64,000 nt of DNA from the NCBI RefSeq assembly GCF_963662255.1, contig NC_085052.1:11243807-11307806 (forward strand), read 5' to 3'. This DNA comes from Cinclus cinclus (Eukaryota; Chordata; Aves; Passeriformes; Cinclidae). Position numbers and translations under genes: made by a program. This document shows, piece by piece, positions 52,635 to 64,000 of this stretch; within the stretch, counting starts at the first letter, position 1; each line of letters begins with the position of its first letter. Below the pieces are notes generated by a model, which saw only the letters and a list, made by a program, of their open reading frames with translations, ran no database searches and was not told the origin of the DNA.

Positions 52635-54737
52635 GGAGGGCAAACGTTCCAGCAGAATCTACTAATGGATAAGGTAAATTCTTCATTACTGCTAATTTTA
52701 CAATCAAGATAGGATGTTGTCCCTAGAGTTTTGCTCTTGATGAAGCAGATGTTAGATGAGGAATTAATCTCTGCTTAATGTCTGTGACTGATTTTCTTCT
52801 CCTGCATGATCTTTAACAGTATCTGAGTACAATGCTCCTTCTGCCTTTATAACTTTGGAATTTCTTTAACAGTTCCACATCCATGAGTCACCAGTGACAC
52901 AGTTAAAACTTCACAGCTTATTCCCATAGTTGCTTCTAGACATTTTTTTCATTTTATTTAGGATTACACCAAGAGTGTAACCCAGTACTTCCAGAAGGTA
53001 TCTGCTCTGAGGAAGACTCCAGTGTCAAGATTCCTTCTCTAAAATGTATCTTCCCATGGCAAAATCTCACTCTGCATACAAGTAGCTAATCACTTGGTAA
53101 TTTTACTCCATGAAGGAGGGTGACTGTCAGAAAGCAAAGCAACAGACTGTTCCAGTGAACAAGGTCTTAAGGCTCTCTTTGTATTATGATCTCTCCTACC
53201 TGACCATCATGAGCTAAAAAAAAAAAAAAATCATTATCAAGGAGTCCTTGCCTATATTCACCAATTTCCCCAGTATTGTATCGAAAAATCATCCACTGCC
53301 TCACTTTACAAACACAACAGCGTTTGCCACATCTTCGTGCCTTTTTAAGAAAAAGAAGTGGGATGCTGAGCTGCTCAAAATCCCTCACATTTCAAATGCA
53401 TCCTTCTACTCTCCCACCCACCATTCAGCCAGCACTGTTGGCTTGACCACAGCTGCTTTGACAGCACTCACATGTCTCCAGCATTGCTCCAACATCTGCC
53501 AGCTGATTTTTGCACTCTGTGGTCTCCACTGTGTAATCAGTTGGAGAGGGCATCAAAGAGGTGAGATGAGAATTTTTCATGTTCTCGAGCCACCAGACCC
53601 AAGCATCCTATCAAACTGCACATCTGCACTGCAATATTTTGCATGTTGGTGGGATCTAAATCAGAACAGATGCACTGCAGAGAGTACAGCCTCAGTGTCA
53701 AGTTAACACCTTATTACATATTGTCCAATTTCCATGCTGGCTTCACTACTCCATTTACATAATATTCGAATGGGGACATTTCAAGACAAGGTAGGATAGG
53801 TCACAAGATGCTGATAGGTCAAAAGTGTGCTGAATACACTCAAGGAAAAATTATTCAGCCTCTCAACTCCTTCCATAGTCAGCTTCTAATATGAAGCCTG
53901 TTGTGCTGCTTTTCCCAGGGATATGGGTGAGAGGCTCTCCCACCACTGTACTACAGACACAGGGCTAAGAAAAATCCACCAGTGTTTACCCTCCCTCCCA
54001 AAGGCATGACTAACCAGAAGCAGACATCTACCTCAGAGGCTAACATGTACCTTATGTCCTTCAAGATAGACACTTCTCATCTTCCCAAGAAATCCATGCT
54101 CTGCTTTAAGGGTGTTTTCCTAAAACCTGCCTCTGCACGCTGCAAAATACTCACTAAATGGAGAATAGGTATTGGGAGGCCAGGCGGGGGAGGGAGTGAT
54201 TATGTTGTATATATTCGCATACTTACAGGACTGCTGAAGAATAATGTATCCAACTGTTTTCCTTAACTGAGCTACTGTAGCCTGGCACCTCTTTTCTAAA
54301 ATTAGCTCCACTTACAGATGTTGCCATAGTATTTGTTGCCATACCAAGGCACACTTCATAGGTGATGTCATTTGTCATACAGCAGAATGCCAGAGCTGTT
54401 TACCAGTTCTGAGCCCTGAGTCTTGCACATTTTTTAAAGCACACCTCCACAAGTACCTACATAAACTATGGATTATTAGAGGTTTTGAGAGGAAATCCTG
54501 CCTGAGTTCTGCAGCACAGCATCTGCACCCAGGAGCCAGAGCTCTGCTGCGACGCCCAGCCCAGGCAGCAGCTCTTGCCAGCTTCTCCCGAGGTACACGA
54601 TTCCCACGGGGCTGGACCAGGGAATTTTCTCAGGCCTTATAAGTACCTAATAGATGAAGACACGTTTCTCTTCATTACTTTCACAAGGTCTGACCCAAAG
54701 TCTCTGGGAAAATGCCTGGAAAGACTCTGACTTCCTT

Positions 54738-54808
54738 AGAATCATAGAATGGTTTGGGTTGGAAGTGACCTTTAAAGGTCATCTAAGCAAACCTCCTCTA
54801 AATTTGGG
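54738..54808 (-). mobile_element. CR1 LINE 3' tip
   Basis: The plus strand reads AGAATCATAGAATGGTTTGG, then GTTGGAAGTGACCTTTAAAG and a diverged AAACCTCCTC. This is the reverse complement of the last bases of CR1, with the ATTCTATGATTCT tail at the left. Only about 70 bases remain, so it is a very short 5'-truncated copy, in the same orientation as the SORCS gene. Confidence 0.88.
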
Positions 54809-56439
54809 TACTACATTAGTGGCCTACATCTAAAATAGGTTTCCTGTACATATTTCATCTCTCCAGATTATTTAGTCATTGTACAATCCACACCCATGCT
54901 CAGATTTTCAGTATTTTTTCAACCAAGTTTCCTTTACACTTCTGAGAAGAATCTGCATCTCAGACAGCAGGCAAGGAAATTCCAGGAGTCTGGGTTGTTT
55001 GTTCTAGCACTCACTTTCTACTACTTCTGGAATCAGACGTATGATCAAGTACTTTTTAAACAATTCCCTTCACACTGGGCTAACTTTCCCAGAAGCTGGA
55101 ACCAGAGTTGAACTTCTGACATGTTTTCTCCTTGTCCCTACTCCCAAGACCCCTTGTAGATTTTCACCAAGAGCAAAGGCAAACATTCAGATGTAGAGAA
55201 AAATCATCAATGTTGTTCTGACTTCAGTCAGCTCTGAAGTGTATTCTAAGATTTCTGCTGCACAAAATGGTTTTGAGGAAACATCCAGCCTGTAAGATTC
55301 TAACCAGATTTTTTTTCTGGATCATTTGCCCACAGTGGAAACTCCCAGAGAATAAGCAGCAGGAGAGAAAGACAGATTGCAAATATATTCCAAAATAATC
55401 ACAACAAAGCATTTTCCCTTCTGATGAACAGGCAGAGGCCCTGGGCCAAACTCCAAGGGGAGTCAGGCACACCTCATGTTTTTTCCTGGCCCTTTCACCT
55501 ACACAAGTTGCTTTAATTTCACAGTATCTGGAGTCCCCTTACATTCCAACATGCTGACAACTTGCCCATTCTATCCCTTGTGAATTTGCACACATTCAAG
55601 ATCATATCTTAAACACAGAATTATAAAAGGGAAGCAAGAGCAGAAACCAGAACATCAGCCCTGATCACTCCACACGTTCATTTTCCACACAGAGATCTGG
55701 AAAATCTCATTCACACTGGACTGTAGCCACCATCCTTGCTTGCGCAGGCCACGCATCTCTGCACACCTTCCTGACCAGGCACAATAACAGATGGTTTTAC
55801 AAGAGATGCATGCTGAGACGTTCAAGTTAGGAACAGCCAAACACTAGCTAGAAAACTATGGCCATTGTGTGCAGCACCAGCCCTGCTTCCTCTGCACTCT
55901 GAGCCAGCACAAGCAGCAAAGGCTCTGCTCCTCTGAGTGTCTGAGAGAGCACACAGCAATCATAACATTAGATTCATAAGATTAAGGTCAATTTATTAAA
56001 TACTTCTAAGGGGAAATCCTTTAGAATTTAGAATACTTTGGTGCCTCCCCATCTTGTTTACAACTTCCTTACCCTGAGAACTATAACTCACATGAAGAAA
56101 AATAAAACCAAGGAAAATAGTACCTTATGCTCCAGCTGTTCTTCTAAAAGCTTGTAAGTCATTACACGTTAACTGAAATTCATTGAAGTCATTAAATCCA
56201 TTATTCCCCAAAGCTAACTCTCTCCCTGAACACCCTCTACTGTTTGAAATGGCAAAGAGAGACAGTGATAGGACCTATTTATGCCTGTTTGAAGGTGAGT
56301 CTATACTATCTGATTTTTAATTCCAGTCTATCCATCACAATCAGGTACACCACACTGGTCCCTCAAACCACATGTTCCCAGCAGCCTGACCACTGTGGCA
56401 GCGTCAAATGCCTTCTCTCCACTTACAAAGGCACCTTAT

Positions 56440-56600
56440 GCTAACTTTAGAGCACCACTTTCCAAGATCAATGATAATTGACTGATTAAGTACGCCTAAT
56501 GCTGCCAGAATGTGAGCTGATTGTGTAATGGTGCTAATTAGTAACTGCCAGAGCTCATTCCAATTATTAACCTTTATGAATGTCATTTTTGAAGATAACA
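56440..56600. promoter_or_regulatory. Candidate noncoding regulatory block, second TAAT-rich cluster
   Basis: In about 160 bases there are GATAATTGACTGATTAAG, CCTAATG, GTGCTAATTAGTAACTG and CCAATTATTAACC, that is, at least five homeodomain-type cores in otherwise non-repetitive sequence. No simple-repeat pattern explains them. A conserved enhancer is an inference; conservation was not tested. Confidence 0.3.
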
Positions 56601-59243
56601 GTTTGCAACACAGCCTACTGCAGCATTTGTAATGGTTACTGTCACATGGGATAAGAAGGAGCACAGTGACCAATGAAGCTGAGATAAAACACAATAAAGG
56701 AATCCTAAGAACAAAGGACTCTGCTTTCTGCAAGTGATACAGTGAATAGAAAACTGGAATGTCTGTGTTAAGGAATTCAAGAACCCATGTTTCCACAAGA
56801 TCTGAGCTTCTCAACAACGCCACTGCCAAGCATGTTTTAAAAGCTTCCTAGCAGTGCACACACCAAACCAATTCCAGATTTGCCAGAGGGACATGGCCAA
56901 GTGCCATGTCCAGTGATGCTCTGGAACCAGACACACATGAGAAGAACAACTTTGCTATTGCACACTGAGGAAAAGCACCATCCCCTGTCTGCACAGTCAC
57001 AACACTGATTCTTCTGATATGTTATATCATATAAAAGAGGACATATACATAAGAGGACATTTCATGACAAACCACATCATGCACCCGGCTTGGATCAGAA
57101 TTAGCTAAACAACTAAGTTAGACCACAGTCTCCTTAACTTCACCCTCATCTGTCCCCTAAACAAGCCATGTGCACTGTCACTATTTAAAAGGAGCACTTT
57201 CAAAAAGGAAATATGGGCTTCTTGTAAGTCTCCCACCACTGTAATAGATGGGCCATGTTTTTATGCCCATCGCTGTTAAAAAGGCACAGGACAACAAACA
57301 TATACAAACTTTTCAGGTGGTGTGACTAAAACCCCTCAACCCCTATGATTAGGCAGTGTTGGTGCAGACCACTCCCCAGTTCTCAGAGAGGCAAATGGTC
57401 CACAACAGTCCCCCCCTACCATATACTCTTCCTGAAGAGAAATCCCAAAACTCTTTTTCCTTTTGTTCCCCATGCCTTGTACAAAATAGAAAATGCACAG
57501 TTGGGGCTACAAAGTTAAGTGTGCTGTGGTAACTGTATTCCTCATAGACATCCCTTTTATCTTTATTGGTTACACATAACAGAACCAATGGGATTTTAAT
57601 CTTCCATGGGACATTTACTCTCTACTTTGCTAAAGGTGTGCTGAATGATGTACCATGGTCTACTGCTTACTCTGGAGCTTAACTACTCCACGGCAATATA
57701 ATATTACACCTGAAACCTTACATTTGAACAGATGATCTTACTGCCTTGGTTTTCCTCAGCCACACTTACAGCTGCAAGTAATCCAAAGAAAGAACAAGAT
57801 CTCCCACAGAATGGCTTTACAGTGACTTGTGTCTAGGCCGCCTCAAGGTCAAGCTTTTCTGTGATCCCTGAAGTGGTTACACAAGAACCCACAGAGGGTT
57901 CATACTTTGAGTTCTCAAGGAAACTCATACACCCATTTATGCTGATGGATGTGTGATCCTCCTGTTTCCACACCAAGACCTAGGACGTATTACCTGTGTG
58001 TGAACTACTCTTTTCCAAGCTGTTCCTGACTTCTGCTCTGAACCTGCTGATTACTCATCCCTCTCCGCTCGGACCAATAATCAGCAACCAGGCTTCCCTC
58101 TTAAAACAAATGACTCCTATAATTTCTAACATTTCAGAGAAAGAGATGCAAGAGGATCAATGTGCATTTCTCTTTCTATTGGGCTGATTACTCCCTTTGA
58201 GCTCAGACTTCCACAAAGCCAGCACCCAGGTCCCAGTGATGGGTTGCTGTTTCTTTCTGCATACTTCTCCCCAGCCACCTTTGGAACTTCCAGGACTTTT
58301 TGTACAAAAGAGGGCCCTGCACTCCTGGCTGTAGTTACAGATAGCTGGAGTTTGTTGCATTTTAAATGCACCAGAACTTACCAGGTCAGTTCACAGTGCA
58401 TCTCTCAACCCTGGACAAACTACCTGATTTTGGGGTAGGGCTTGGCAGTAACAGCTGTATTAACAGCCCAGCCATCTTCCTGTTACCTGTCTCCTATTAT
58501 CAGCTTCCTCACAGATAGCCTGAGCTAGACTACAAGATCCAGAAAATAACATATAACAGTCCTGTTACAGATGCCAAAGGATATTCTTGGATTTATCATG
58601 GAGTAATATCCTTCAACTTTCCCAATATACCACCAGATTTTTTTATGCCTGACTAGACCCGCAGGCTGCTAAATACCCAGCTGCCAGCCTGCTGCTAGAT
58701 TCAGGCATCTGGACAGCAAGCTTCAGGGAAAACTGGATATAACTGACTACTAATATTTATGGAGTCAATTTTCTAAAGCAATTGGCCTGCAAAGACCCAG
58801 AAACAAGGCCCAACACTCTGGTTACAGAAAGGCCTCACTAACCTTCTACAGTTTTTATTCAGAGGCAGAAATCCTGTATGTAAAAATGCACTAGCTTCCC
58901 ACGATCTAGTAGTTTACAAGAGCTTTCATTTTCACTTAGTCAGGCATATACTGTAAAAGAACTGGCTGACAGATTTTACAGATGAAGCACATGTGGTAAG
59001 TAAATAAATCAAAGGCTGCCTTCCAGGCTAGCGAAATGTAGCCTTCTGTAAATATTATTTGGAGAAGTGACCACTTCATACAAGCACTTTTAACTTCATT
59101 AGAAGCCTAGTGAATCTACCAAGGACATAACAAGAGAGACAGACCAGACTAAAAGAAAGATTGAAGAACTTCTTGCACATTTTTAAACAGCTTTTCTCCA
59201 TCCTTCAGATTATTTATAGCCTCTATAAAATGGCAGTGCATTT

Positions 59244-59264
59244 GGGGGCTGGGGGGGGTGAGGG
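59244..59264 (+). other. G-rich stretch with quadruplex potential
   Basis: G5, G8 and G3 runs are separated by CT and TGA-type loops. The G8 run can supply two of the four tracts needed. Weaker than the motif at 19046..19073. Confidence 0.35.
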
Positions 59265-59888
59265 TACCAAAGAAACCACAACACAGTAAAATATCAATAT
59301 TAACAGACACAACCCACGTTAAAGTACTAAAGTACTAAATTCTACAAGCCACTGTACAAAACATCCAAAATTTATGGCTTGATCTGAAGCCTAATTGGAA
59401 GGAACAGGAACAGAAAGGCCAAGGGAGGAAGGAGGTGGGAAGAGAAAGGAAAAGAACGGCTTGGTCAGAGAGAAACAAATCTTGTAAGGCGATGCAAAGC
59501 CTATCTTCAGTGTGGATAGGGGCACTGCCCTGCAGCACTGCAGCATGCAGGAGGTGGCACCAACACAGAAACTGTTCTGTGCAAGAACCTGGTGGCTCCT
59601 TCGGCAGACCTGACTGCCTGGAGAGTACGTGGCAGTATCTGTCTCTGTTGGACTGACCAGAGGCCAGGAAACCTTCCGAGCCACGGATGAAGTCTTTGCA
59701 TGTATTATAATCTATAATCCTTGAAAGATTTTGTGTCTGATTTTACGAACCCATCTAAAACATGGGTGAAAAGAGGCTCCAGCAAGGATGCACAGATTAA
59801 CTGCATATTGTCCTAAGGACCAAATTCTTCTACTGGCTCTGAACCTTAGGTCAATGCTTCTTTATTTTTCTTGGAACCAAAAATTTGC

Positions 59889-60300
59889 TGAGGTTGGAAG
59901 GAATCTTAGGAGCTGATCTGATCCAACCTCCTGCTCAAGCAGAGCCACCCAGAAGACATTTGCCCAGGATCAGCCCAGATGGCTTCTGAATGTGTCCAAG
60001 GATGGACACACCACAGCCTCCTTGGACAACCTCAGCCAGTGTTCAGTCACTTACACAGTAAAAAAAGATTTCCACTACATTCAGAGGGAACATCCCGAGC
60101 TTCAGTTTGTGCCCATGCATTGTCTCTTGTCCTGTCACTGGCAGACACTTAAAAGAGCATGGCTCCATCTTCTTTTCCCCCTTCTTTGAGGAATTTGCAC
60201 ACATTGATGCAATCTACCAGTCCCACTTCAGCCTTCCCTTCTCCAGACTAAAGCGCTCTCTCAGCCTTTCCTCATATGAGAGATGTTCCACCCTGTCCAT
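59889..60300 (-). mobile_element. 5'-truncated CR1 LINE fragment
   Basis: Read on the minus strand this follows the CR1 3' region: a CTCTCATATGAGGAAAGGCT-type start (right end), a GTCTGGAGAAGGGAAGGCTG segment, GACAGGACAAGAGACAATGC, and the terminal GGTTGGATCAGATCAGCTCC. The plus strand therefore starts GAGGTTGGAAGGAATC. The ATTCTGTGAT tail itself is lost or too diverged to see. The frame is broken. It lies in the same orientation as the SORCS gene and is clearly a different insertion from the copy at 31170..31726. Confidence 0.9.
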
Positions 60301-61383
60301 ACCACATAACACTATAATTTTTAACATACTCTTTTCTGGACACCTCATTTCCCATTCCTAGCAGATGAGACTTAGTATGGAAGCTTCTATGTAATTTATT
60401 AAGAAAGTTTTATTTTTCACTTTACCTATTTGCATATTTATAAGCAAATTTAATGTGTGGTTTTCATTACTACTGGCACAGATTTCCATTGAATGCATTC
60501 ACTACTAATCTGTGCCAACGAAACTCCCCTGCACAGCAGAGTGATCAGAAAAAGACATTAGTAAGGTCAAAACAAATTCATCTTTAAGTGTGGCTCCCTG
60601 CAAAAAGTTTTGCAGTCAACATCTAGATCTCCTTGGAATGTAAGATTAGATAACTCAACAAAGGGAGCAGCTTTAACGACAGCAATGGAATTGCTGCTGC
60701 AAATGATAAAAGAAGTGATGGACTGGCCAATTCCTGTTAACAGGTGCGGCTCTGCTGATGCAGCAACAGTCACAGCACCCACAGGATCTGCAACAGCAGG
60801 TTCTTGGCTACAGACTCCCTCCTGAGTGATGCCTTGCTGCTTCTAAACAAGTAGGCAAAGCACTACAAACACACTTTACCTGCCAGCCCTGACAAGATGA
60901 CTTCATAGAGACAGTGAGGCTTCAAAACCACATTTGCTCTTGGCACAGCTTCCTCTGACCTGCTCCACCAAAGCCCCAGAACTAAATGCCTGGGAACATG
61001 ACCAGAGCTCAAAATTCACTGCTGATGAGATAGGATGTCTCCTTTCTTCAGGAGCCATAATCAAAGAAATTCACCAACAAGGACAGAAAAAATATAATAA
61101 AATAGCATACATTAGTTGAGAACACAGGGACGAGCATAATATTCCAGCTTCCTAGAACACTTCATTTTTTTCCACAACAAATTTCATTAGTTCACACTGA
61201 GATCCTAATGTTTATAAATCTACACCAAAAATATCTCTTGGCATTAAATTCCCTAAATTTCCCATTTTAATATCTAGTCTTCTGGAATGGAATGATAGAG
61301 ATCTGAAAAGGTCTAAGTTTCCATTGACCCAGCTGAGTGCCTAAAAGGTCACCTGAAAATTAAATTATGCCAAAGATATTTTT

Positions 61384-61437
61384 GGTTGGTTTGTTTTGGT
61401 TTGGCGTTGGGTTTTTTGGGTTTTTTTTTTTTTTTCA
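61384..61437. repeat. T/G-rich low-complexity tract
   Basis: GGTTTG and TTTTGG words lead into a run of about 15 T. It may be a decayed poly(A)-type tail on the minus strand, but no element body was recognised next to it. Confidence 0.7.
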
Positions 61438-63695
61438 AAGTACAATTTCAAAGAGCACTTCCAGGCCAATGAAACACCTTTATTTACAAAATGTGGCAGC
61501 ATCCAAGAGACACTAACTGATGGAGAGCCCACCTGTGATGCAGAATACTCAAATCCCTTGTTTGAATAAGATGGCCACAGTAGACACACCAAATTACACA
61601 TACTAATCTGCCACAGAATATTCTTGGAAAGTATATGAAATAGATAAAAGATTTCTTCCCAGGGTCTGTCATCCAGTTCTCTGGACTTAGAGATCTCCAA
61701 ATCCCAAACCCACTGAAATACTGTGGAATATCACATCTCCAGCACAATCCCAGCTATTCCATTAGAATACTTAAAGCATGAGTAGCTCACTGCTGACAAA
61801 AAAAAAAAAAGATGTTTCTGCAACTCTGATCCAAAAGCTGTAGACTAGTCTGTTCCTTAAATGTTATAAAATAATTAATGTAAGCCATAGGCAACTGCCA
61901 CACTACCACATTATTCAGCCACCAGCAGAAATATCCTCCATTAATTCACTGAGCCCCTTTTGAAATCCATTTATGATTTTATTATTTCTGCCTCACAACA
62001 TCCTGTAGCAATGAGTTACACAATGTAAGTACTTGAGGAATAAAAAAGCACTTTCCTTTATACTTATTCAGAGCAAGGGGCTGAACTTGGATCTTCCACA
62101 CATAAGATTAGAGTGAGTCTCTCAGTCTCTCCTGTTGCAGCTCTTGTGTAGAATGTAAATCATTCAAGAGGGACGACTGGGGCTCTTACCCGAATCATGG
62201 AAAACTAAAACAAAACCCAGCATGTTTTTTTCTCTCTACTTGGAATTCTACTTTCATCCCAAAAACATTTTCTCAAAAAGTTAGGTATTTGATAAATTGC
62301 CTTTTCCTTTTGCTTCCCTGTATCTAGCCAGAAAACAAGACATATCCAAAAGTTCCCAGGTCTACTTACTAAAAGGAGCATCCCAGTAGCCCAGTTTTAT
62401 CTATGAGATCAACACATACATACAAACACATAACCTCTCTAGGTATATTCCACAAGCACATTCCTCAACCAAACGTGTCTGCAGCATCCACTGTCAGTGA
62501 CCAGCCCAGTCCTCTCACAGCCACATGTTTGAACATCAACAACTTCAGCAAAGCAGCCCCAATTTCAAGCTGCTAAAGCTGTGTGAATGGGGCACAGAGT
62601 GGGGATGTGTATGACAGGTTGGACAGGACTTACCTGCACATGAAAATGTGATCACCTGTGCTCCCACCATGCAACACCAAAATGAGGTTCTGGGGCAGAA
62701 AGCCAAGACTTACCTCTGTCTTCAGAGATTCACAGATATAAATAAAGCATGGGCATTTATTTTTAAAATAGCAGACTATCTAAAACACCATTAAAATCTG
62801 TTTGTTTTTATTCATTCGTTCCAATTCAGTAGGAATTTCACCAAGGAATAGGGATGAGAAGATGCAGGGGGAAGCACATTAATAAATCATAAGTGTCATT
62901 AAAATTTGTAAACTAATATCTTCTGGGAAGTCTTGGCAATTAGTCTCAGAGCTTTCTTGGCAAACAAAAAATTAATAAATCCAAAAGGCCCCCTGTCTGA
63001 TGACATACCCACCCCCACAGAAAGGTCACTAATGAAGCAATTAAGAGACACAACAAATGGACCATTCAGCAGAGTGGCTCACAAAAGACAAATGAGCTTC
63101 ATGAAACAAGAGGACTAAGACATCTTAATAAGCAAAGGTGGGACTTCAATCCACACACCACCCCAAGACATGTCCAATGGCTTTTAGATTCATTTGCTTG
63201 GCTAATACTTTTCACATGATTTTGCAGCATCCCCCTTGGTCGCTGCCATCCCTGAGGCAAAATTAACACAATTAAAGCACGGAACCATCAGAAAGTAAAG
63301 GTGTGAATATTGCTATACCCTTTTTGCAAAATCCTGTGGGATATAGCAGGGCTAGGGAAACAGTGGGAAGGAGACAAATGAAACTTCTCTACACAAGTTA
63401 GTTTTATACTTAAAAAATAAAGTATTAGAAAATGAAGTTTTATCTTTATTACCATTACTAATTTTGCTTAATCCTAAAGCATAGTCCTGGATTTAAGATA
63501 AGCCTATTAATTTTTATTATTGGTTCCCAAAACAGACATTTAAAACAGTTTCAACTCACACTATCCCTTTGTTATAATGACAGCATCTCCTCCTAGTTTG
63601 AACTGCAAAGAATGTATGGTCTGAATGTTATCTGGGACTCTGGAACATTCAAGGAGAGCTAAACCTATGGTTCATTCTGTCCAACTCCTTGAATT

Positions 63696-63725
63696 CATAC
63701 ATATACATATATATATTTTTTTTTT
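63696..63725. repeat. CATATA/TATA microsatellite and T run
   Basis: Short ACATAT units run into TATATATA and then ten T. Confidence 0.75.
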
Positions 63726-64000
63726 AATTACCACACATTATCCCATTCAGCTACACACAGTCCAAGCAAATCTGAACAATCTCTTCAGCATATTTCCTGA
63801 CATCTACAATGAAATATTTGTTTAGCTCATATTATTTAACAAAGGGGCACCATCTTCATTTGAGACTAGCTGGCTAAGGAGTGAGCCACCATGCAGCTAC
63901 TGTTTATGTCCCAAAGAATTCCAGTGTGGCTCCCATGCCAAGATGACATCTATGGCATCTATGACTGCCAGCCAGGCTGAACTGGACCAGGGTAAAGTGA

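Larger units (their letters stand above)
37401..54737 (-). other. Intron sequence without gene
   Basis: This long unique-looking stretch has no recognised exon or LINE. Seen: A17 at 47210..47226, G11 at 49094..49104, T16 at 50900..50915, a CAA-rich tract at 52602..52634, and a small GC- and CpG-richer patch at 54535..54620. Frames at 46404..46786, 51339..51879 and 53248..53706 (152 codons, the longest in the window) have no recognisable domain, and I find no splice context that would make them exons. Confidence 0.75.
54809..59888 (-). other. Intron sequence without gene
   Basis: No exon or named repeat is recognised. It includes the AT-rich block with homeodomain-type cores at 56440..56600 and a G-rich stretch at 59244..59264. 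The 141-codon minus frame at 56404..56829 has no recognisable domain. Confidence 0.75.
60301..64000 (-). other. Intron sequence without gene, far end of the window
   Basis: No upstream SORCS exon was found here; the expected exon would end, on the minus strand, in a Ser-Leu-Trp-type stretch with a split Arg codon. Seen are a T/G-rich tract at 61384..61437, an A run at 61799..61811 and an AT-rich CATATA/TATA tract at 63696..63725. The intron therefore continues past the window. Confidence 0.75.

Noticed and set aside
53248..53706. Longest open frame of the window, 152 codons, plus strand
   Set aside because: No recognisable domain, low-complexity start, no splice or promoter context, and a length reachable by chance in 64 kb of intron.
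56404..56829. 141-codon minus frame with hydrophobic stretches resembling membrane segments
   Set aside because: The hydrophobic stretches come from AT-rich sequence; no family resemblance, and the region looks like noncoding DNA.
62700..62760. Possible minus-strand donor (CTTACCTC) as the end of an upstream SORCS exon
   Set aside because: The sequence beyond the donor does not translate into the expected SORCS residues before Ser-Thr-Asp-Tyr-Gly, and no suitable frame or acceptor fits.

Overview
The window is vertebrate, bird-type intronic DNA. Three things point to a bird: fragments of CR1 LINEs, one ending in the CR1-typical ATTCTGTGAT tail; a long solo LTR of a kind I know from songbird and related genomes; and low overall CpG with short A- or T-rich simple repeats. 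I cannot name the species; a neoavian bird such as a passerine is the best guess.

Only one gene can be supported. It is on the minus strand and is a sorting receptor of the VPS10P-domain family, SORCS1/SORCS3 subgroup. Two consecutive internal exons are present: 27810..27909 (100 bp) and 8452..8610 (159 bp). Both have clean GT/AG splice sites and compatible phases, and the joined reading frame runs open through 33 + 53 complete codons. Each exon carries one Asp-box motif (S-x-D-x-G-x-T-Y), the signature of the ten-bladed beta-propeller. The paralogue (SORCS3 or SORCS1) cannot be settled from these 86 residues; I lean slightly to SORCS3.

Layout: 1..8451 is part of the intron downstream of the second exon and holds a roughly 1 kb solo LTR (about 6685..7673). 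8611..27809 is the complete 19.2 kb intron between the exons. 27910..64000 is part of a very long upstream intron (at least 36 kb). It holds a possible LTR remnant close to the exon, a pair of diverged copies of an old element, three CR1 fragments, and several AT-rich blocks with clustered TAAT/ATTA cores that could be conserved noncoding (enhancer-like) sequence.

I found no tRNA, rRNA, CRISPR array, operon, CpG island, promoter or second protein-coding gene. The many open frames of 60 to 152 codons are chance frames. I did not find a new biological system here; the best leads are the noncoding blocks and the uncharacterised repeats.
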